A stretch of 64,000 bases of DNA, taken from positions 620,001 to 684,000 of the forward strand of contig NZ_CP104067.1 in assembly GCF_026651875.1 (NCBI RefSeq), written 5' to 3'. A model generated the notes under the pieces. The model ran no database searches and had not been told where the DNA came from. It saw only the letters and a list, made by a program, of their open reading frames with translations. Both the position numbers and the translations under genes were made by a program. Positions within the stretch are counted from its first letter, which is position 1. Every line of letters starts with the position of its first letter. This DNA is from Alicyclobacillus fastidiosus (lineage in GTDB: Bacteria > Bacillota > Bacilli > Alicyclobacillales > Alicyclobacillaceae). Of this stretch, positions 17,932 to 27,747 are shown one piece after another.

Positions 17932-18546
17932 GCTCTCCTCCGTGACACCAAAACACACTTCAACGTAGTTGAATCCGTGGTCCTCATACAGTTATATTCG
18001 CTGAAGTGCGAACAATTGACGCAATCTCACATCCATTGGCCACCGTTGGTATGAAATCGCTATATGCATGGTTGACACCTTGGCGGTATCGGCAGTACGA
18101 ATCATTGTGCATCAGCCGAACTTGAGCACCGGTTTATTGGGTTAGTCCTAGTCGAAAAGCCAAGTGTTACGGAACGATGAATGCCAAAATGATGATTCGC
18201 GAAATGGCGCGGCTGGTGAATAATGGACGATATTTTGATACCAATTCTGGGTCCAATAAGCCGTTAACCATCAGGAAGATGGTGAGGAAAATGATTGCGT
18301 TTCTTGTCGGCCTGTTCATCTTCACCGTGTTGTTCCACGGCGAAACGTCCTGTTACCCCCGTGTTCTAGTAAGCCTGTCCAAGAACCATGTTCGAGGTTC
18401 ACATTTCCTATCAGGGCCAATGGAGCAAACGGGTAGTTTTGCTACAGGAACGTGGCGTAACAGCGGATCATGTGACGGAGAATGCACCGAGGGAGTTGAC
18501 GGGAACTCCCTCGATGCATGGGTGGAACACCGTGGTTTTGGCAACA
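17932..18546. other. Gap with a possible small membrane protein
   Basis: On the minus strand 18167-18319 could encode a 50-residue peptide with two hydrophobic stretches (AIIFLTIFLMVNGLL and ISRIIILAFIVP), but its ribosome site is poor. Plus-strand ORFs from 18177 and 18388 show no family features. A 12-nt hairpin GAGGGAGTTGAC / GTCAACTCCC-type repeat lies near 18490-18512. Confidence 0.3.
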
Positions 18547-18700
18547 TCAATAAGCAGTCCAGCCAGCGTCAGCCGTGATCACTGTAGGGCTGACAAAACT
18601 GGAGTCATCTGATGCTAAGAATAATGCCACTTTAGCAATTTCACTAGGGTGTCCTATCCGTGGATTCGTACCCATACCGACCATGGACGGTTGGACACCC
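18547..18700 (-). pseudogene. SDR dehydrogenase, C-terminal scrap
   Basis: About 50 codons ending at TGA 18547 read RIGHPSEIAKVALFLASDDS, then SFVSPTVITADAGWTAY. This is the standard end of a classical SDR (FabG or glucose-1-dehydrogenase type) just after the active site. Everything upstream, including the cofactor and YxxxK parts, is missing. The break at about 18700 joins a MerR fragment on the opposite strand. Confidence 0.75.
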
Positions 18701-18875
18701 AGTGCAGCAGGATATTCTACAAAAGAGACAGGAAGTGCTGCAAGAAAAACTAGATTATTATCGTCATATCGAGAAGACCCATCAACAAAATCTTTTTGTG
18801 ATAGAGGTCATCCGCTTCCAAAAAAGTCAGGTCGAACATGAATTGGCCTGGATCGCAAACCTGAAACACAAGTGA
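18700..18875 (+). pseudogene. MerR-family regulator, C-terminal coiled-coil scrap
   Basis: About 58 codons give a long amphipathic helix (LQKRQEVLQEKLDYYRHIEK, then VIRFQKSQVEHELAWIANLK) of the type that dimerises MerR regulators. The winged-helix N-terminal domain is absent. It meets the SDR scrap head-on at about 18700. A MerR gene next to an SDR is a common pair, so one deletion may have removed the facing parts of both. MerR assignment is tentative. Confidence 0.5.
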
Positions 18876-19001
18876 TAGGAAGGCGTGACGAAGACATAAA
18901 GCAGTATTGGTCCGGAGCGAGTCAATTCGGTGTGTTACGACATGCAATCGGTGCGTGCGCACGCGCTGCTGAGGATGGAACCGAGATAGGACGTAGGAAT
19001 T

Positions 19002-20826
19002 CGCACAACAAAGAGGGTGTCCCAAAAGGCATTTGTATGCCTGGCGGGACACGCTTATAAGTTACTGGGACTGTTTTCAACGAGGAAAATAATGAAGTGG
19101 CGGCGTTCCTCATCTAGGCGAGGGACGCTGCCACTTTGAGCAGGTTATGCGCGACACTCACCAGCCCCATTTCGATGGTGACTTTCGGAATGCCCCGCAG
19201 GAGGAATCGTCTAAATCCCCGATTTCCTTTGATCTGACCAAACACGCTTTCCACCTCCACCATTCGCTGTACGGATAGCTTCCGTCCACGTTTGCTTGTC
19301 AAGTTCGCTCGTGCTCTTTGCTTGTGCTCTTGCAAAGTTACACTGACTCCAATTTGGCGGTTGTTTTTCGATTTGGTGCATTGATTCTTGAGAGGACATG
19401 TCCCACAGGCGTCGCACTGGTAATAGCGTTTTTTCGATGAGTAGCCTGCCTCCGTTTTGACCGTTCGTTCGTACCGAAACGTCAGTCGCTGATTGCCAGC
19501 GCAGATGTACTCATCTCGTTCAGCATCGTAGATCCAGTTCTCAAACCGACTAATATCATTTTGGAAACGCTTGGTTTGCTCTTGATAGTATGTATTGAAC
19601 TTTACGAAGGCTTCTATCTCTTCATGTGCCAACCATGAGTAGTTCTCTTCACTACCATATCCGGCATCTGCTATCACGGATTGGGGTAAGATGCCGAACC
19701 GTTCCCACATTTGTTCAAAATGGGGAATGAGGCAACGCGTATCGGTCGGTCTCTGGTGAATACTAAATCCAACAATGAATTGATTTTCCGTTCCCACTTG
19801 GACATTGTAACCAGGCTTAAGTTGTCCGTTCTTCATGTGGTCTTCCTTCATCCGCATGAAGGTGGCATCCGGATCTGTTTTGCTGAAACTGTTACGGTCC
19901 TGAAATGTAGCTTGCTGCATTTCGTATTTTTCACATCGAGGCAGGTAGTCCTTACGGATTTTCCGTATCGCCTTGCGGAGGGGGTTGTTCTTTGGGGATT
20001 CACTCAGCTGTTGCTCCAGAGAGGTCACCAACGTATCCAACTGTTCAGAAGTAATAGGCTGGTCCTGGTCCTTTCCCAACTCCTCCAGATCTCGTTCTCC
20101 GTATTCTCGTTGTTCCTGTTGGTTTGCTTGCTCGATTTCCGTCAGCAACTCCCGGATTTGTGCTTGTAACCGAGACTGAAAACGGTCTGTGGATTTCTTC
20201 CAGACAAAGGTGTAGCGATTCGCATTCGCCTCAATTTTGGTTCCATCCAGGAAGTAATGCTCGAACTTTACGTACCCTTCGTCAATAAGCAGTTCAAGTA
20301 CCGCTGCAAAAACTTGTTCTACAATGTCCTTCATCCGTTCCGAACGGAACCGATTAATGGTACGGAAGTCGGGCGTTTGACGCGCGCTGAGCCACATAAA
20401 ATGAATGTTCTCCCGTAGCGCCTTAGCGATCTGACGAGAGGAGTAAATTCGTTGTGTATATGCGTAAACAAGAACTTTGGTCAGCATTTTCGGATGGAAA
20501 CTGCTTCGACCGCCGCCGGGGTAGTATTGAAAGAATAACTCGTCGTCCATTCGCTCTACGGTGTCATTTACAATACGCACAACATGATTCGCAGGAATCA
20601 GGTCTTCCAAATCCATTGGTAGGAAAAGTTGTCCCATGTTATATTGAATGAAGGTAACGTTACTCAAAAGAAATCGCTCCATTCGGTTGATGTTTGCTTG
20701 TCACTTACATTTTACCGAAATGAGCGATTTCTTTTTGTGTACAAACAGTAAAATTTGAACATATATAGATAAAACGGGGCGCCCCTCAGTACCGAAGTAC
20801 TTTTGGGACACCCCCTTTGTTGTGCG
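19002..20826. mobile_element. IS1182-family insertion sequence, apparently intact
   Basis: Ends 19002-19029 and 20799-20826 are inverted repeats of about 27 bp (CGCACAACAAAG-GGGTGTCCCAAAAG). The outer CGCACAAC may be part of the repeat or a palindromic target. One transposase gene fills the element. The same GGGTGTCCCAAAAG end occurs on the MITE at 2606 and on a relic at 13791. Confidence 0.85.
19114..20682 (-). CDS. IS1182-family transposase
   Basis: 522 residues. The N-terminal DUF772-type region (VVRIVNDTVERMDDELFF, YYPGGGRSSFHPKMLTKVL, YSSRQIAKALRENIHFMWLS, TPDFRTINRFR) is characteristic of IS1182/IS5-like transposases. A DDE core follows (YFLDGTKIEANANRYTF, VIADAGYGSEENY, late ESVFGQIKGNRGFRRFLLRG). 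A CxxC-x-C zinc-like cluster (CDACGTCPLKNQC) sits near residue 420. The frame is unbroken, so the element could be mobile and could drive the MITEs. Confidence 0.93.
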   Translation of the reverse strand: MERFLLSNVTFIQYNMGQLFLPMDLEDLIPANHVVRIVNDTVERMDDELFFQYYPGGGRSSFHPKMLTKVLVYAYTQRIYSSRQIAKALRENIHFMWLSARQTPDFRTINRFRSERMKDIVEQVFAAVLELLIDEGYVKFEHYFLDGTKIEANANRYTFVWKKSTDRFQSRLQAQIRELLTEIEQANQQEQREYGERDLEELGKDQDQPITSEQLDTLVTSLEQQLSESPKNNPLRKAIRKIRKDYLPRCEKYEMQQATFQDRNSFSKTDPDATFMRMKEDHMKNGQLKPGYNVQVGTENQFIVGFSIHQRPTDTRCLIPHFEQMWERFGILPQSVIADAGYGSEENYSWLAHEEIEAFVKFNTYYQEQTKRFQNDISRFENWIYDAERDEYICAGNQRLTFRYERTVKTEAGYSSKKRYYQCDACGTCPLKNQCTKSKNNRQIGVSVTLQEHKQRARANLTSKRGRKLSVQRMVEVESVFGQIKGNRGFRRFLLRGIPKVTIEMGLVSVAHNLLKVAASLA

Positions 20827-20972
20827 GTTAAATCTATTGTTTGAGAAACGGTAGGGGATAAATCATGGAAGGGGCGGTTCATGGTACGACTGCGCAGAGA
20901 GTTTTATTTAGTTCTCGAGGGGACGAATAGAGAGCGAATTCAGAATGCGTATTGAATTCTCGTTTGCACATC

Positions 20973-20996
20973 TGTATACTTACGTTCAAGTATACA
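20973..20996 (+). promoter_or_regulatory. Palindromic operator before the sugar-acid operon
   Basis: TGTATACTT (20973-20981) and AAGTATACA (20988-20996) form a perfect 9-bp inverted repeat with spacer ACGTTC, 42 bp before the binding-protein start. Each arm contains GTATAC, the kind of half-site recognised by FadR/UxuR-type GntR proteins. It probably controls the whole operon to 28940. Confidence 0.6.
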
Positions 20997-21038
20997 AGTA
21001 TGAAAGAGCTTACAAAAATTGCGTTGGAGGGTTAGACC

Positions 21039-22146
21039 ATGACTAGAGCACATCGAAAGTTGTGGAGTGCTGTGGCAATCGGGTTGGTCGCTACAATGCC
21101 ACTCGCCGGATGTGGTACGGCATCGAATGGGTCAAGTAATTCTAGCTCATCTCAAAAAAGTGTGAACATTACATTTTCTTGGTGGACTAATCCAACACGT
21201 ACCAAAGAGACTGAGCAGGCCATTAGTTTGTTTGAGAAGAAATACCCGAATATTCACGTGACTATGGAATATATGCCTTGGGATGGTTATTGGTCTAAAA
21301 TGGCGACCGAAGCTGCTGCGGGTAGCGCCCCAGACGTGATGCAGATGGACGGATCGGTTCTGGACGAATACGTAACAAAAAACCAACTGATGGATTTGGG
21401 GACAACATCTGTTGACTCCTCGGGACTGGATAAAAATGTTGTCCAATTGGGCGACGTGAACGGCAAACTGTATGCCATCCCCGCTGCCGTGAATGCATTG
21501 GCTATGATTTACAATCCTGCTTTGTTGAAGCAAGCTGGTGTTAGCTTTGACCCTTCAAAGAATTACACTTGGGATGATTTCGCGAAACTTTGCGAGGAAA
21601 TTCACCAGAAACTACCCAATGTCTATGGAGCTACGGACGAGATTTACAATGAGGCTGAATTGGCGTATTGGGCAAGGTGTAACGGTGAGCAAATGTACTC
21701 TTCCGATGGTAAGTCTTTAGCTCGTTCGAACGATGCTGCCTGACTGGGCAGACTCCAACAAACCGTATTCCGTGCATCCGGCTATGTATTGGTCCATGTC
21801 TTCGGCGACGAAATATCCCAAGCAAGCTGCGGAATTGATTAACTTCCTCGAAAATGACCCTCAGGTCTCAAAGATCTTCCTGAATGAGCGAGGGGTTACT
21901 GCAAACACAAACAATATGGAAGCGGACTCAAAGCTCGGCGGTACTACGGTGGCAACGCAGGACCAATTCATGAAACAGGTCGAGAAGGTGTCAAGCCCGA
22001 CTCCGTTGGATCCTCCCGCCGGAAGTAACGTTACAACGATCTTGCAGACGATTGGAGAAGAGGTGACGTACGGCAAGTTGACTCCGAGCCAAGCAGCGGA
22101 CCAATTCACCACTCAAGCAAATCAGGTACTGTCTCAAAATAGTTAA
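21039..22146 (+). pseudogene. ABC sugar-binding lipoprotein with internal deletion and frameshift
   Basis: It starts with a lipoprotein signal (LVATMPLAGC lipobox) and an ordinary CUT1 binding domain (NITFSWWTNPTRTKETEQAI, PDVMQMDGSVLDEYV, KLYAIPAAVNALAMIYNP). The frame stops at 21741. A second frame from about 21730 resumes with TMLPDWADSNKPYSVHPAMYW and the C-terminal lobe to 22146. About 70-100 residues of the middle are missing compared with the usual 430. The junction is at about 21728-21733. The importer's binding component is therefore dead unless replaced. Confidence 0.85.
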
Positions 22147-22220
22147 CTTGATCCTCAACCGCTGTCACGGTCCACGATGCACAGGCGTTGGTTGGACACT
22201 GTGTCTCAGGAGGTTTCAAA

Positions 22221-23153
22221 ATGGACACATCTACACAGGCCCTCGTAGTAAAGCCGAATTCAGTTGTAAAAAAGAATTCAAAGAACTCCGTTTTGAAAAA
22301 CTTGTCGGCGTACGGTTTTATGACACCCTGGCTTCTCGGCATGCTGCTGCTCACCGCAGGGTCCATGCTCTTCACGCTGTATCTAACATTCACCAACTAC
22401 GATCTGCTCAGCCGTCCTCAGTTTATCGGGCTGTCGAATTTCACTCAAATTTTCAAAGATCCAAACTTTTGGACTTCGATCCGAGTGACGTTTATTTACG
22501 TCGTGTTGTCGGTTCCAGCGCGGCTCATTGCATCATTGCTTGTCGCTACACTGGTGAGTAAGCAAGTGAGAGGAATCGCGGTGTATCGAGCGCTTATCTA
22601 CCTGCCTTCATTAATTGGAGGCAGTGTGGGGGCCTCAATTGGGTGGAGAGAACTGTTTGATCAGAATGGACCGATAGATTCATTCCTCAAATTGTTCGGA
22701 ATCCATGGACCGGTTTGGCTCGGAAATCCAGCTACGTCGATGATCGTGTTGGTTTTGTTGAGCGTCTGGCAGTTCGGATCCGAGATGGTGATCTTTTTGG
22801 CTGGCATCAAGCAAATTCCGGGTTATCTCTACGAGTCGGCGACCATCGATGGAGCATCGAACTTTCAACGATATATTCGGATTACGTTACCGATGTTATC
22901 ACCTCTTATATTTTTTAACCTGCTGATGGGGACGATATCTTCATTTATGGTGTTCACACAGGTTTTGGTGATTACCGACGGTGGACCGATGAATTCGACG
23001 TTGCTCTATGTCCTCTATCTATACCAGCAGGCGTTCCAGTTCTTTCATATGGGTTACGCCGCAGCACTATCCATCATCTTGCTAATTCTGATCGCTTTGT
23101 GTTCTGGGTTTATCTTTCTAACAGCGAGATTTTGGGTGAATTACGATGTTTAG
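22221..23153 (+). CDS. ABC sugar permease, MalF-type
   Basis: 310 residues from ATG after CAGGAGG. Six hydrophobic helices; first at about residues 30-60 after the soluble N-terminus. The EAA loop reads YESATIDGASNFQRYIRITLPML near residue 215, the coupling helix for an MsmK-type ATPase. CUT1 carbohydrate importer subunit. It follows the broken binding protein and overlaps the zone of the next permease. No ATPase gene is in the cluster, as is common where a shared ATPase is used. Confidence 0.92.
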   Translation: MDTSTQALVVKPNSVVKKNSKNSVLKNLSAYGFMTPWLLGMLLLTAGSMLFTLYLTFTNYDLLSRPQFIGLSNFTQIFKDPNFWTSIRVTFIYVVLSVPARLIASLLVATLVSKQVRGIAVYRALIYLPSLIGGSVGASIGWRELFDQNGPIDSFLKLFGIHGPVWLGNPATSMIVLVLLSVWQFGSEMVIFLAGIKQIPGYLYESATIDGASNFQRYIRITLPMLSPLIFFNLLMGTISSFMVFTQVLVITDGGPMNSTLLYVLYLYQQAFQFFHMGYAAALSIILLILIALCSGFIFLTARFWVNYDV

Positions 23154-23164
23154 GATGGTGTTTT

Positions 23165-24010
23165 ATGGGGGCCTCTAAGTCTTTTGTACGAATCAGTGCT
23201 CGTCATGTCCTCTTGATTTTGATCTCGTTTGTGATGATTTACCCGATTTTGTGGATGTTTTTCTCGTCGTTTAAGCCAGAAAGTGATATTTTTTCAACCT
23301 CAAGTTTATGGCCGACGAAATGGACCTTTAAGCACTACATCGATGGCATTACTGGAGCTTCGGGCGTGAATTTTGGCCCAATGTTCCTACACTCGTTTGA
23401 GATATCGATCGTCGTCGTCATGGGTGCATTGTTTAGCTCGTCGCTCACTGGATTCGCGTTTGCCCGGCTGCAATTTACCGCAAAAAGGTTTCTCTTCGGG
23501 TTCATGCTTGCGACCATGATGCTTCCCGCTCAGGTCGTACTTATCCCACAATACATTATTTTTCACAAGGTGGGGTTGATCAACACATTTGTACCTTTAA
23601 TGCTGCCTAGTTTCCTTGGCACGACTCCGTTTTTCATTTATTTGATGGTGCAATTCGTGAGGGGGATACCGAAGGACCTCGATGAAGCAGCGGCGATTGA
23701 TGGATGTAGTACCTTCCGACTGTTTCGCTCCATTATTTTGCCGCTGGCTAAGCCAGCCATCATTACGATTTCGATCTTTGCATTTTACTGGACGTGGAAC
23801 GATTTTTTTGGTCAGTTGATATACCTAAACAACCCAAATCTATTCACTGTTCCAATTGGCTTGAGCATGTTCATGGACAATATGGGTCAGAGTCAATGGG
23901 GGGATTTGTTTGCTATGTCCATCCTCTCGGTGATCCCCATTTTAATCGTCTTTATCATATTCCAGAGGTATTTAGTAGAAGGAATTGCTACACATGGGCT
24001 GAAAAATTAG
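23165..24010 (+). CDS. ABC sugar permease, MalG-type
   Basis: 281 residues. The ATG at 23165 is 9 bp after the previous stop. Helices include VLLILISFVMIYPILWMFFSSFKPE at the N-terminus, the family start of MalG subunits. The EAA loop is LDEAAAIDGCSTFRLFRSIILPL. Together with the preceding permease it forms the membrane channel of a CUT1 importer, probably for a uronate or aldonate-containing sugar given the downstream enzymes. Confidence 0.92.
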   Translation: MGASKSFVRISARHVLLILISFVMIYPILWMFFSSFKPESDIFSTSSLWPTKWTFKHYIDGITGASGVNFGPMFLHSFEISIVVVMGALFSSSLTGFAFARLQFTAKRFLFGFMLATMMLPAQVVLIPQYIIFHKVGLINTFVPLMLPSFLGTTPFFIYLMVQFVRGIPKDLDEAAAIDGCSTFRLFRSIILPLAKPAIITISIFAFYWTWNDFFGQLIYLNNPNLFTVPIGLSMFMDNMGQSQWGDLFAMSILSVIPILIVFIIFQRYLVEGIATHGLKN

Positions 24011-24127
24011 GTCTAATTTTTGAATTGCAGAATAGGTTCTTCGGCGGAAGAGTGAAACAAATGGTTCGCGTCTAACACGCCGCCTACATCAGAGGAGTGT
24101 ATCTCGTATAGAAAAGGTGGTTGGATC

Positions 24128-25384
24128 ATGAAAATTACCGATATTATTGCAACGACCGTCACGGTGCCGCTCGAGGCCCCATTGCGACACAGTAACGGTG
24201 CGCATTGGGGACGATTTGTTCGAACCATAGTCGAAGTGCATACAGACGAGGGAATTATCGGTCTAGGTGAGATGGGAGGCGGTGGTGAGAGTGCGGAGCA
24301 AGCGTTTCACGGGTTAAAATCCTATCTCGTCGGTCATGATCCGTTTCAATTAGAAGAGTTACGGTTCAAAATTTGCAATCCGACCGCCAGTCTTTATAAT
24401 AACCGGACTCAAATGCATGCCGCGATCGAATTTGCATGTCTCGACATCATGGGTCAAAAACTTGGCGTACCGGTTTATAAACTATTAGGTGGAAAAGTGC
24501 GCGATGCGGTCCCCTTCGCGAGTTACCTGTTTTTCCGATTGCCGAACGAAGTCAGTGGCCATGGAGAGGTTCGCACTGCTGAACAGTTAGTCGCACACGC
24601 GTCCGAGCTCAAGCAAAAGCACGGATTTACCGTTCACAAGCTAAAGGGCGGTGTATTCCATCCAGAATACGAACTAGAGTGTTATAAAGCGCTGGCTAAG
24701 GCCTTCCCAAAAGACCAGCTGAGGTATGACCCGAATGCCGCGCTCAGTGTGGAAGAGGCGATTTGGTTTGGGAAACAAATCGAAAATTTAAACAACGACT
24801 ACCTGGAGGATCCGACATGGGGTCTGAATGGAAACCGACGAGTTCGCTCGATGGTATCGATTCCACTGTCGACGAACACGCTGGTCGTAAATTTTGAGCA
24901 ACTTGCGGAAAACATTCTCAACCCTTCTATCGACGTCATCCTCTTGGACACGACGTTTTGGGGTGGCATTCGGCCATGCATCAAAGCAGCCAGCGTCTGT
25001 GAGACGTTTCAACTCTCAGTTGCGGTACATTCCTCTGGAGAACTTGGTATTCAGTTGGCGACGATGTTGCACCTTGGGGCCGTACTCCCTAACCTCACGT
25101 TCGCCGCAGATGCCCATTACCATCATTTGCAAGACGATATTATCGAAGGCGGCAAACTAGAGTACGTGAATGGCGCCATTCAAGTCCCTGAAACGCCTGG
25201 TCTAGGAGTCAAATTGAATCGTGACAAGCTCGAAGAGTACGCGGAATTGTACCGAGAGGTTGGCGGTTACGCGTACGACCGCGACCCTTCTCGCAAAGAA
25301 TGGTTCCCTTTGATTCCGAATACCAAGTGGGCTGACCCATCCGCCGGTCGGCACTGTGAAGTACCCGTGCAGCACGCTCGCTAA
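24128..25384 (+). CDS. Enolase-superfamily dehydratase, glucarate dehydratase-like
   Basis: 418 residues with the mandelate racemase/MLE fold. N-terminal capping domain ([22 protein letters not shown]), then barrel motifs: Lys pair in TVHKLKGG (KxK base), first metal Asp in RYDPNAALS, Glu in YLEDP, third ligand region STNTLVV and the His in AVHSSGELG. This set fits the glucarate dehydratase subgroup, which dehydrates hexarates to 5-dehydro-4-deoxyglucarate. Aldonates are an alternative substrate. ATG follows AAAAGGTGG. It sits directly behind the two permease genes. Confidence 0.83.
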   Translation: MKITDIIATTVTVPLEAPLRHSNGAHWGRFVRTIVEVHTDEGIIGLGEMGGGGESAEQAFHGLKSYLVGHDPFQLEELRFKICNPTASLYNNRTQMHAAIEFACLDIMGQKLGVPVYKLLGGKVRDAVPFASYLFFRLPNEVSGHGEVRTAEQLVAHASELKQKHGFTVHKLKGGVFHPEYELECYKALAKAFPKDQLRYDPNAALSVEEAIWFGKQIENLNNDYLEDPTWGLNGNRRVRSMVSIPLSTNTLVVNFEQLAENILNPSIDVILLDTTFWGGIRPCIKAASVCETFQLSVAVHSSGELGIQLATMLHLGAVLPNLTFAADAHYHHLQDDIIEGGKLEYVNGAIQVPETPGLGVKLNRDKLEEYAELYREVGGYAYDRDPSRKEWFPLIPNTKWADPSAGRHCEVPVQHAR

Positions 25385-25449
25385 CCAGCACAGCTTCGCC
25401 GGTCTAGCTAGCCTACGAATATGAATCATTTGTTTGGGAGGAAAAGGGA

Positions 25450-26598
25450 ATGATTAAAGTCGGTGTAATTGGAGCAGGTGCGATTTCGACGCGACACATC
25501 GAGGGGTACTTGAGTTTCCCGGAGGACTGTAAGATTGCGGCGATCGCAGACATCTACCTAGATAAGGCACAACAGCACGTAAGCGATTACCAGTTGGACG
25601 CTGCCGCCGTCGCAGACTATAAGGAGTTGTTAGCTGATCCGGACCTGACGTTGGTCTCGATTTGCACACCGCCTTCGACGCACGCGGAAATCGCCATTGC
25701 TTTCTTGAAGGCAGGCAAGCATGTCCTGGTCGAGAAGCCGATGGCTGCGTCTCTCGAAGAATGCGACGCAATGATAGCCGCTGCACAGGACAGTGGCTGC
25801 ATTCTCTCAGTGGTCGCCCAGAACCGCTTCCGCACGCCTTGGATGAAGTTGAAGAGCATACTCGATTCGAAGATGGCGGGGGAGATTCTGCATGCGCAGA
25901 TCGATTCGTACTGGTGGCGCGGCCACAGTTACTACGATTTGTGGTGGAGAGGCACATGGGCAAGCGAGGGCGGTGGATGCACGCTCAATCACGCGGTTCA
26001 CCATATTGACGCATTGCAGTGGATGATGGGGATGCCCGTGGAAGTTTCGGCGTTGATGAGCAACGTCTCACACGACAACGCAGAGGTCGAGGACATTTCG
26101 ATTGCAGCCCTTCGGTTCGAGAACGGAAGTGTGGGGCAGATTACCAGTTCCGTTGTTCACCACGGTCAAGAACAACAACTCGTGTTTCAGTGCCAGAAGG
26201 CAAAGTTGTCGACACCATGGGCGTTGTACGCGTCCTCGTCCAGGCAAAACGGATTTCCAGAACGCGATTCGAGTACCGAAGAAGAGCTTCAGTCGTTCTA
26301 CGACAGCCTTCCGGAAATCCCCTATCAAGAACATGTCGGTCAAATCGAGAACGTCCTCTCTGCAATTAAGGATGGCGTCCCTGTGTTTATCGATGGGCAC
26401 GATGGTCGGAGGACACTTGAGCTGATTGTGTCCATCTATAAGGCGGCTAGTACCGGGCAACGTGTGACTTTGCCGCTGTGCAAAGATGATCCGTTCTACA
26501 CGAAAGAGGGTCTGATGGCGAGCGTGCCCCACTTTTACGAGAAGAAGGCCTCGGTGGAGAGGTTTGAGAACAATACCATTACCACGTCAGGCAACTGA
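25450..26598 (+). CDS. Gfo/Idh/MocA oxidoreductase 1
   Basis: 382 residues. N-terminal Rossmann motif GVIGAGAISTRHI (GxGxxxxxH) and the EKP catalytic motif in HVLVEKPMAASLEE. The C-terminal sheet domain carries EGGGCTLNHAVHHIDALQW, the usual His/Asp acid pair. The family oxidises or reduces sugars or inositols with NAD(P). AGGAAAAGGG precedes the ATG. It is in the sugar-acid operon 65 bp behind the dehydratase. Confidence 0.9.
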   Translation: MIKVGVIGAGAISTRHIEGYLSFPEDCKIAAIADIYLDKAQQHVSDYQLDAAAVADYKELLADPDLTLVSICTPPSTHAEIAIAFLKAGKHVLVEKPMAASLEECDAMIAAAQDSGCILSVVAQNRFRTPWMKLKSILDSKMAGEILHAQIDSYWWRGHSYYDLWWRGTWASEGGGCTLNHAVHHIDALQWMMGMPVEVSALMSNVSHDNAEVEDISIAALRFENGSVGQITSSVVHHGQEQQLVFQCQKAKLSTPWALYASSSRQNGFPERDSSTEEELQSFYDSLPEIPYQEHVGQIENVLSAIKDGVPVFIDGHDGRRTLELIVSIYKAASTGQRVTLPLCKDDPFYTKEGLMASVPHFYEKKASVERFENNTITTSGN

Positions 26599-26630
26599 TT
26601 TGAGATTCGGGCAACCGGGAGGTCATTGAT

Positions 26631-27707
26631 ATGAGTAAGCGTGACGGCATGAACTACGTTCCGGAGGGCAAGTTCCAACCTGTCTGTGAGAAAGGGGATT
26701 TCCTGTTTGCGGCCGTCGGGCTTGATCACGGTCACATCTACGGGATGAGTACGGGTCTTATCGACGCGGGAGGCGAGCTGGCTCTGGTGTATGATCCTGA
26801 CCCTGACAAAGTCACAGCTTTTCAGAAAAAATTCCCCAATGTGAAGGTGGCGCGTTCGGAGGAAGAAGTGCTCAATGACTCGTCCATCCGCCTCGTGGCC
26901 GGTGCGGCCATCCCGTCTGAGCGCGCGGCTTTAGGCATCCGGGTGATGGAGCACGGCAAGGACTATTTTACCGATAAGGCCCCTTTGACCACTCTAGATC
27001 AACTCGCCCGTGTGAGGGAGGTCGTTCTCCAGACGGGCCAGAAGTATAGCGTGTATTACAGCGAACGACTACACGTCGAGAGTGCCGTGTTCGCAGGACA
27101 GCTGATCCAGGATGGCGCCATTGGGCGGGTTGTTCAGGTGTTAGGAACCGGTCCGCACCGTCTGAATGCCCCCAGTAGGCCGGATTGGTTCTTCCAGCGC
27201 GACCGGTATGGCGGGATTTTGTGCGACATCGGCAGCCATCAGATTGAACAGTTTTTATCCTTTACCCAAGCTAAGGATGCCAAGGTCCTGGCTAGTAAAA
27301 TCGCAAATTACAACCATAAAGAACACACCGAGTTTGAGGATTTTGGCGACGCTACGCTGGTGGCCGACAACGGAGCGACGAACTACTTTCGCGTCGACTG
27401 GTTTACACCGGACGGTCTTGGTACCTGGGGAGATGGTCGTACCTTTATCTTAGGCACCAACGGATATATCGAGTTGAGAAAATATATTGACGTTGGGCGG
27501 GATCCAGTAGGGGATCAGGTGTATCTCGTCAATCAAGAGGGCGAGTTTCATATCCCAGTTCACGGGAAGGTGGGCTATCCATTCTTTGGACAGCTCATTC
27601 TCGACTGCCTCAACCGTACAGAACAAGCGATGACACAAGAGCACGCTCTGAAGGCGGCAGAGTTAAGCGTTCTCGCTCAGATGCAAGCTGATGTCATCGA
27701 AAGCTGA
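26631..27707 (+). CDS. Gfo/Idh/MocA oxidoreductase 2 (divergent)
   Basis: 358 residues. The Rossmann start FAAVGLDHGHIYGMSTGL lacks the normal GxGxxG glycines, with GLDHGH instead. The catalytic EKP position reads DKAPLTT. A GGILCDIGSHQIEQFL motif replaces the His/Asp pair of its neighbour. It belongs to the subfamily of Gfo/Idh/MocA proteins with a DHGHIYGM start whose activity is poorly known. GGGAGGTCATTGAT precedes the ATG. It probably acts on the same substrate class as the preceding gene. Confidence 0.82.
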   Translation: MSKRDGMNYVPEGKFQPVCEKGDFLFAAVGLDHGHIYGMSTGLIDAGGELALVYDPDPDKVTAFQKKFPNVKVARSEEEVLNDSSIRLVAGAAIPSERAALGIRVMEHGKDYFTDKAPLTTLDQLARVREVVLQTGQKYSVYYSERLHVESAVFAGQLIQDGAIGRVVQVLGTGPHRLNAPSRPDWFFQRDRYGGILCDIGSHQIEQFLSFTQAKDAKVLASKIANYNHKEHTEFEDFGDATLVADNGATNYFRVDWFTPDGLGTWGDGRTFILGTNGYIELRKYIDVGRDPVGDQVYLVNQEGEFHIPVHGKVGYPFFGQLILDCLNRTEQAMTQEHALKAAELSVLAQMQADVIES

Positions 27708-27747
27708 TTGAGCAAGCGAACGGCCGCTTGCGATAGGAGGAACCGCG

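Noticed and set aside
18177..18612. Two plus-strand ORFs (133 and 74 residues)
   Set aside because: No ribosome site or family features; they overlap a possible small gene and the SDR scrap on the opposite strand.
25454..25963. 169-residue minus ORF
   Set aside because: Antisense shadow of the Gfo/Idh/MocA gene.
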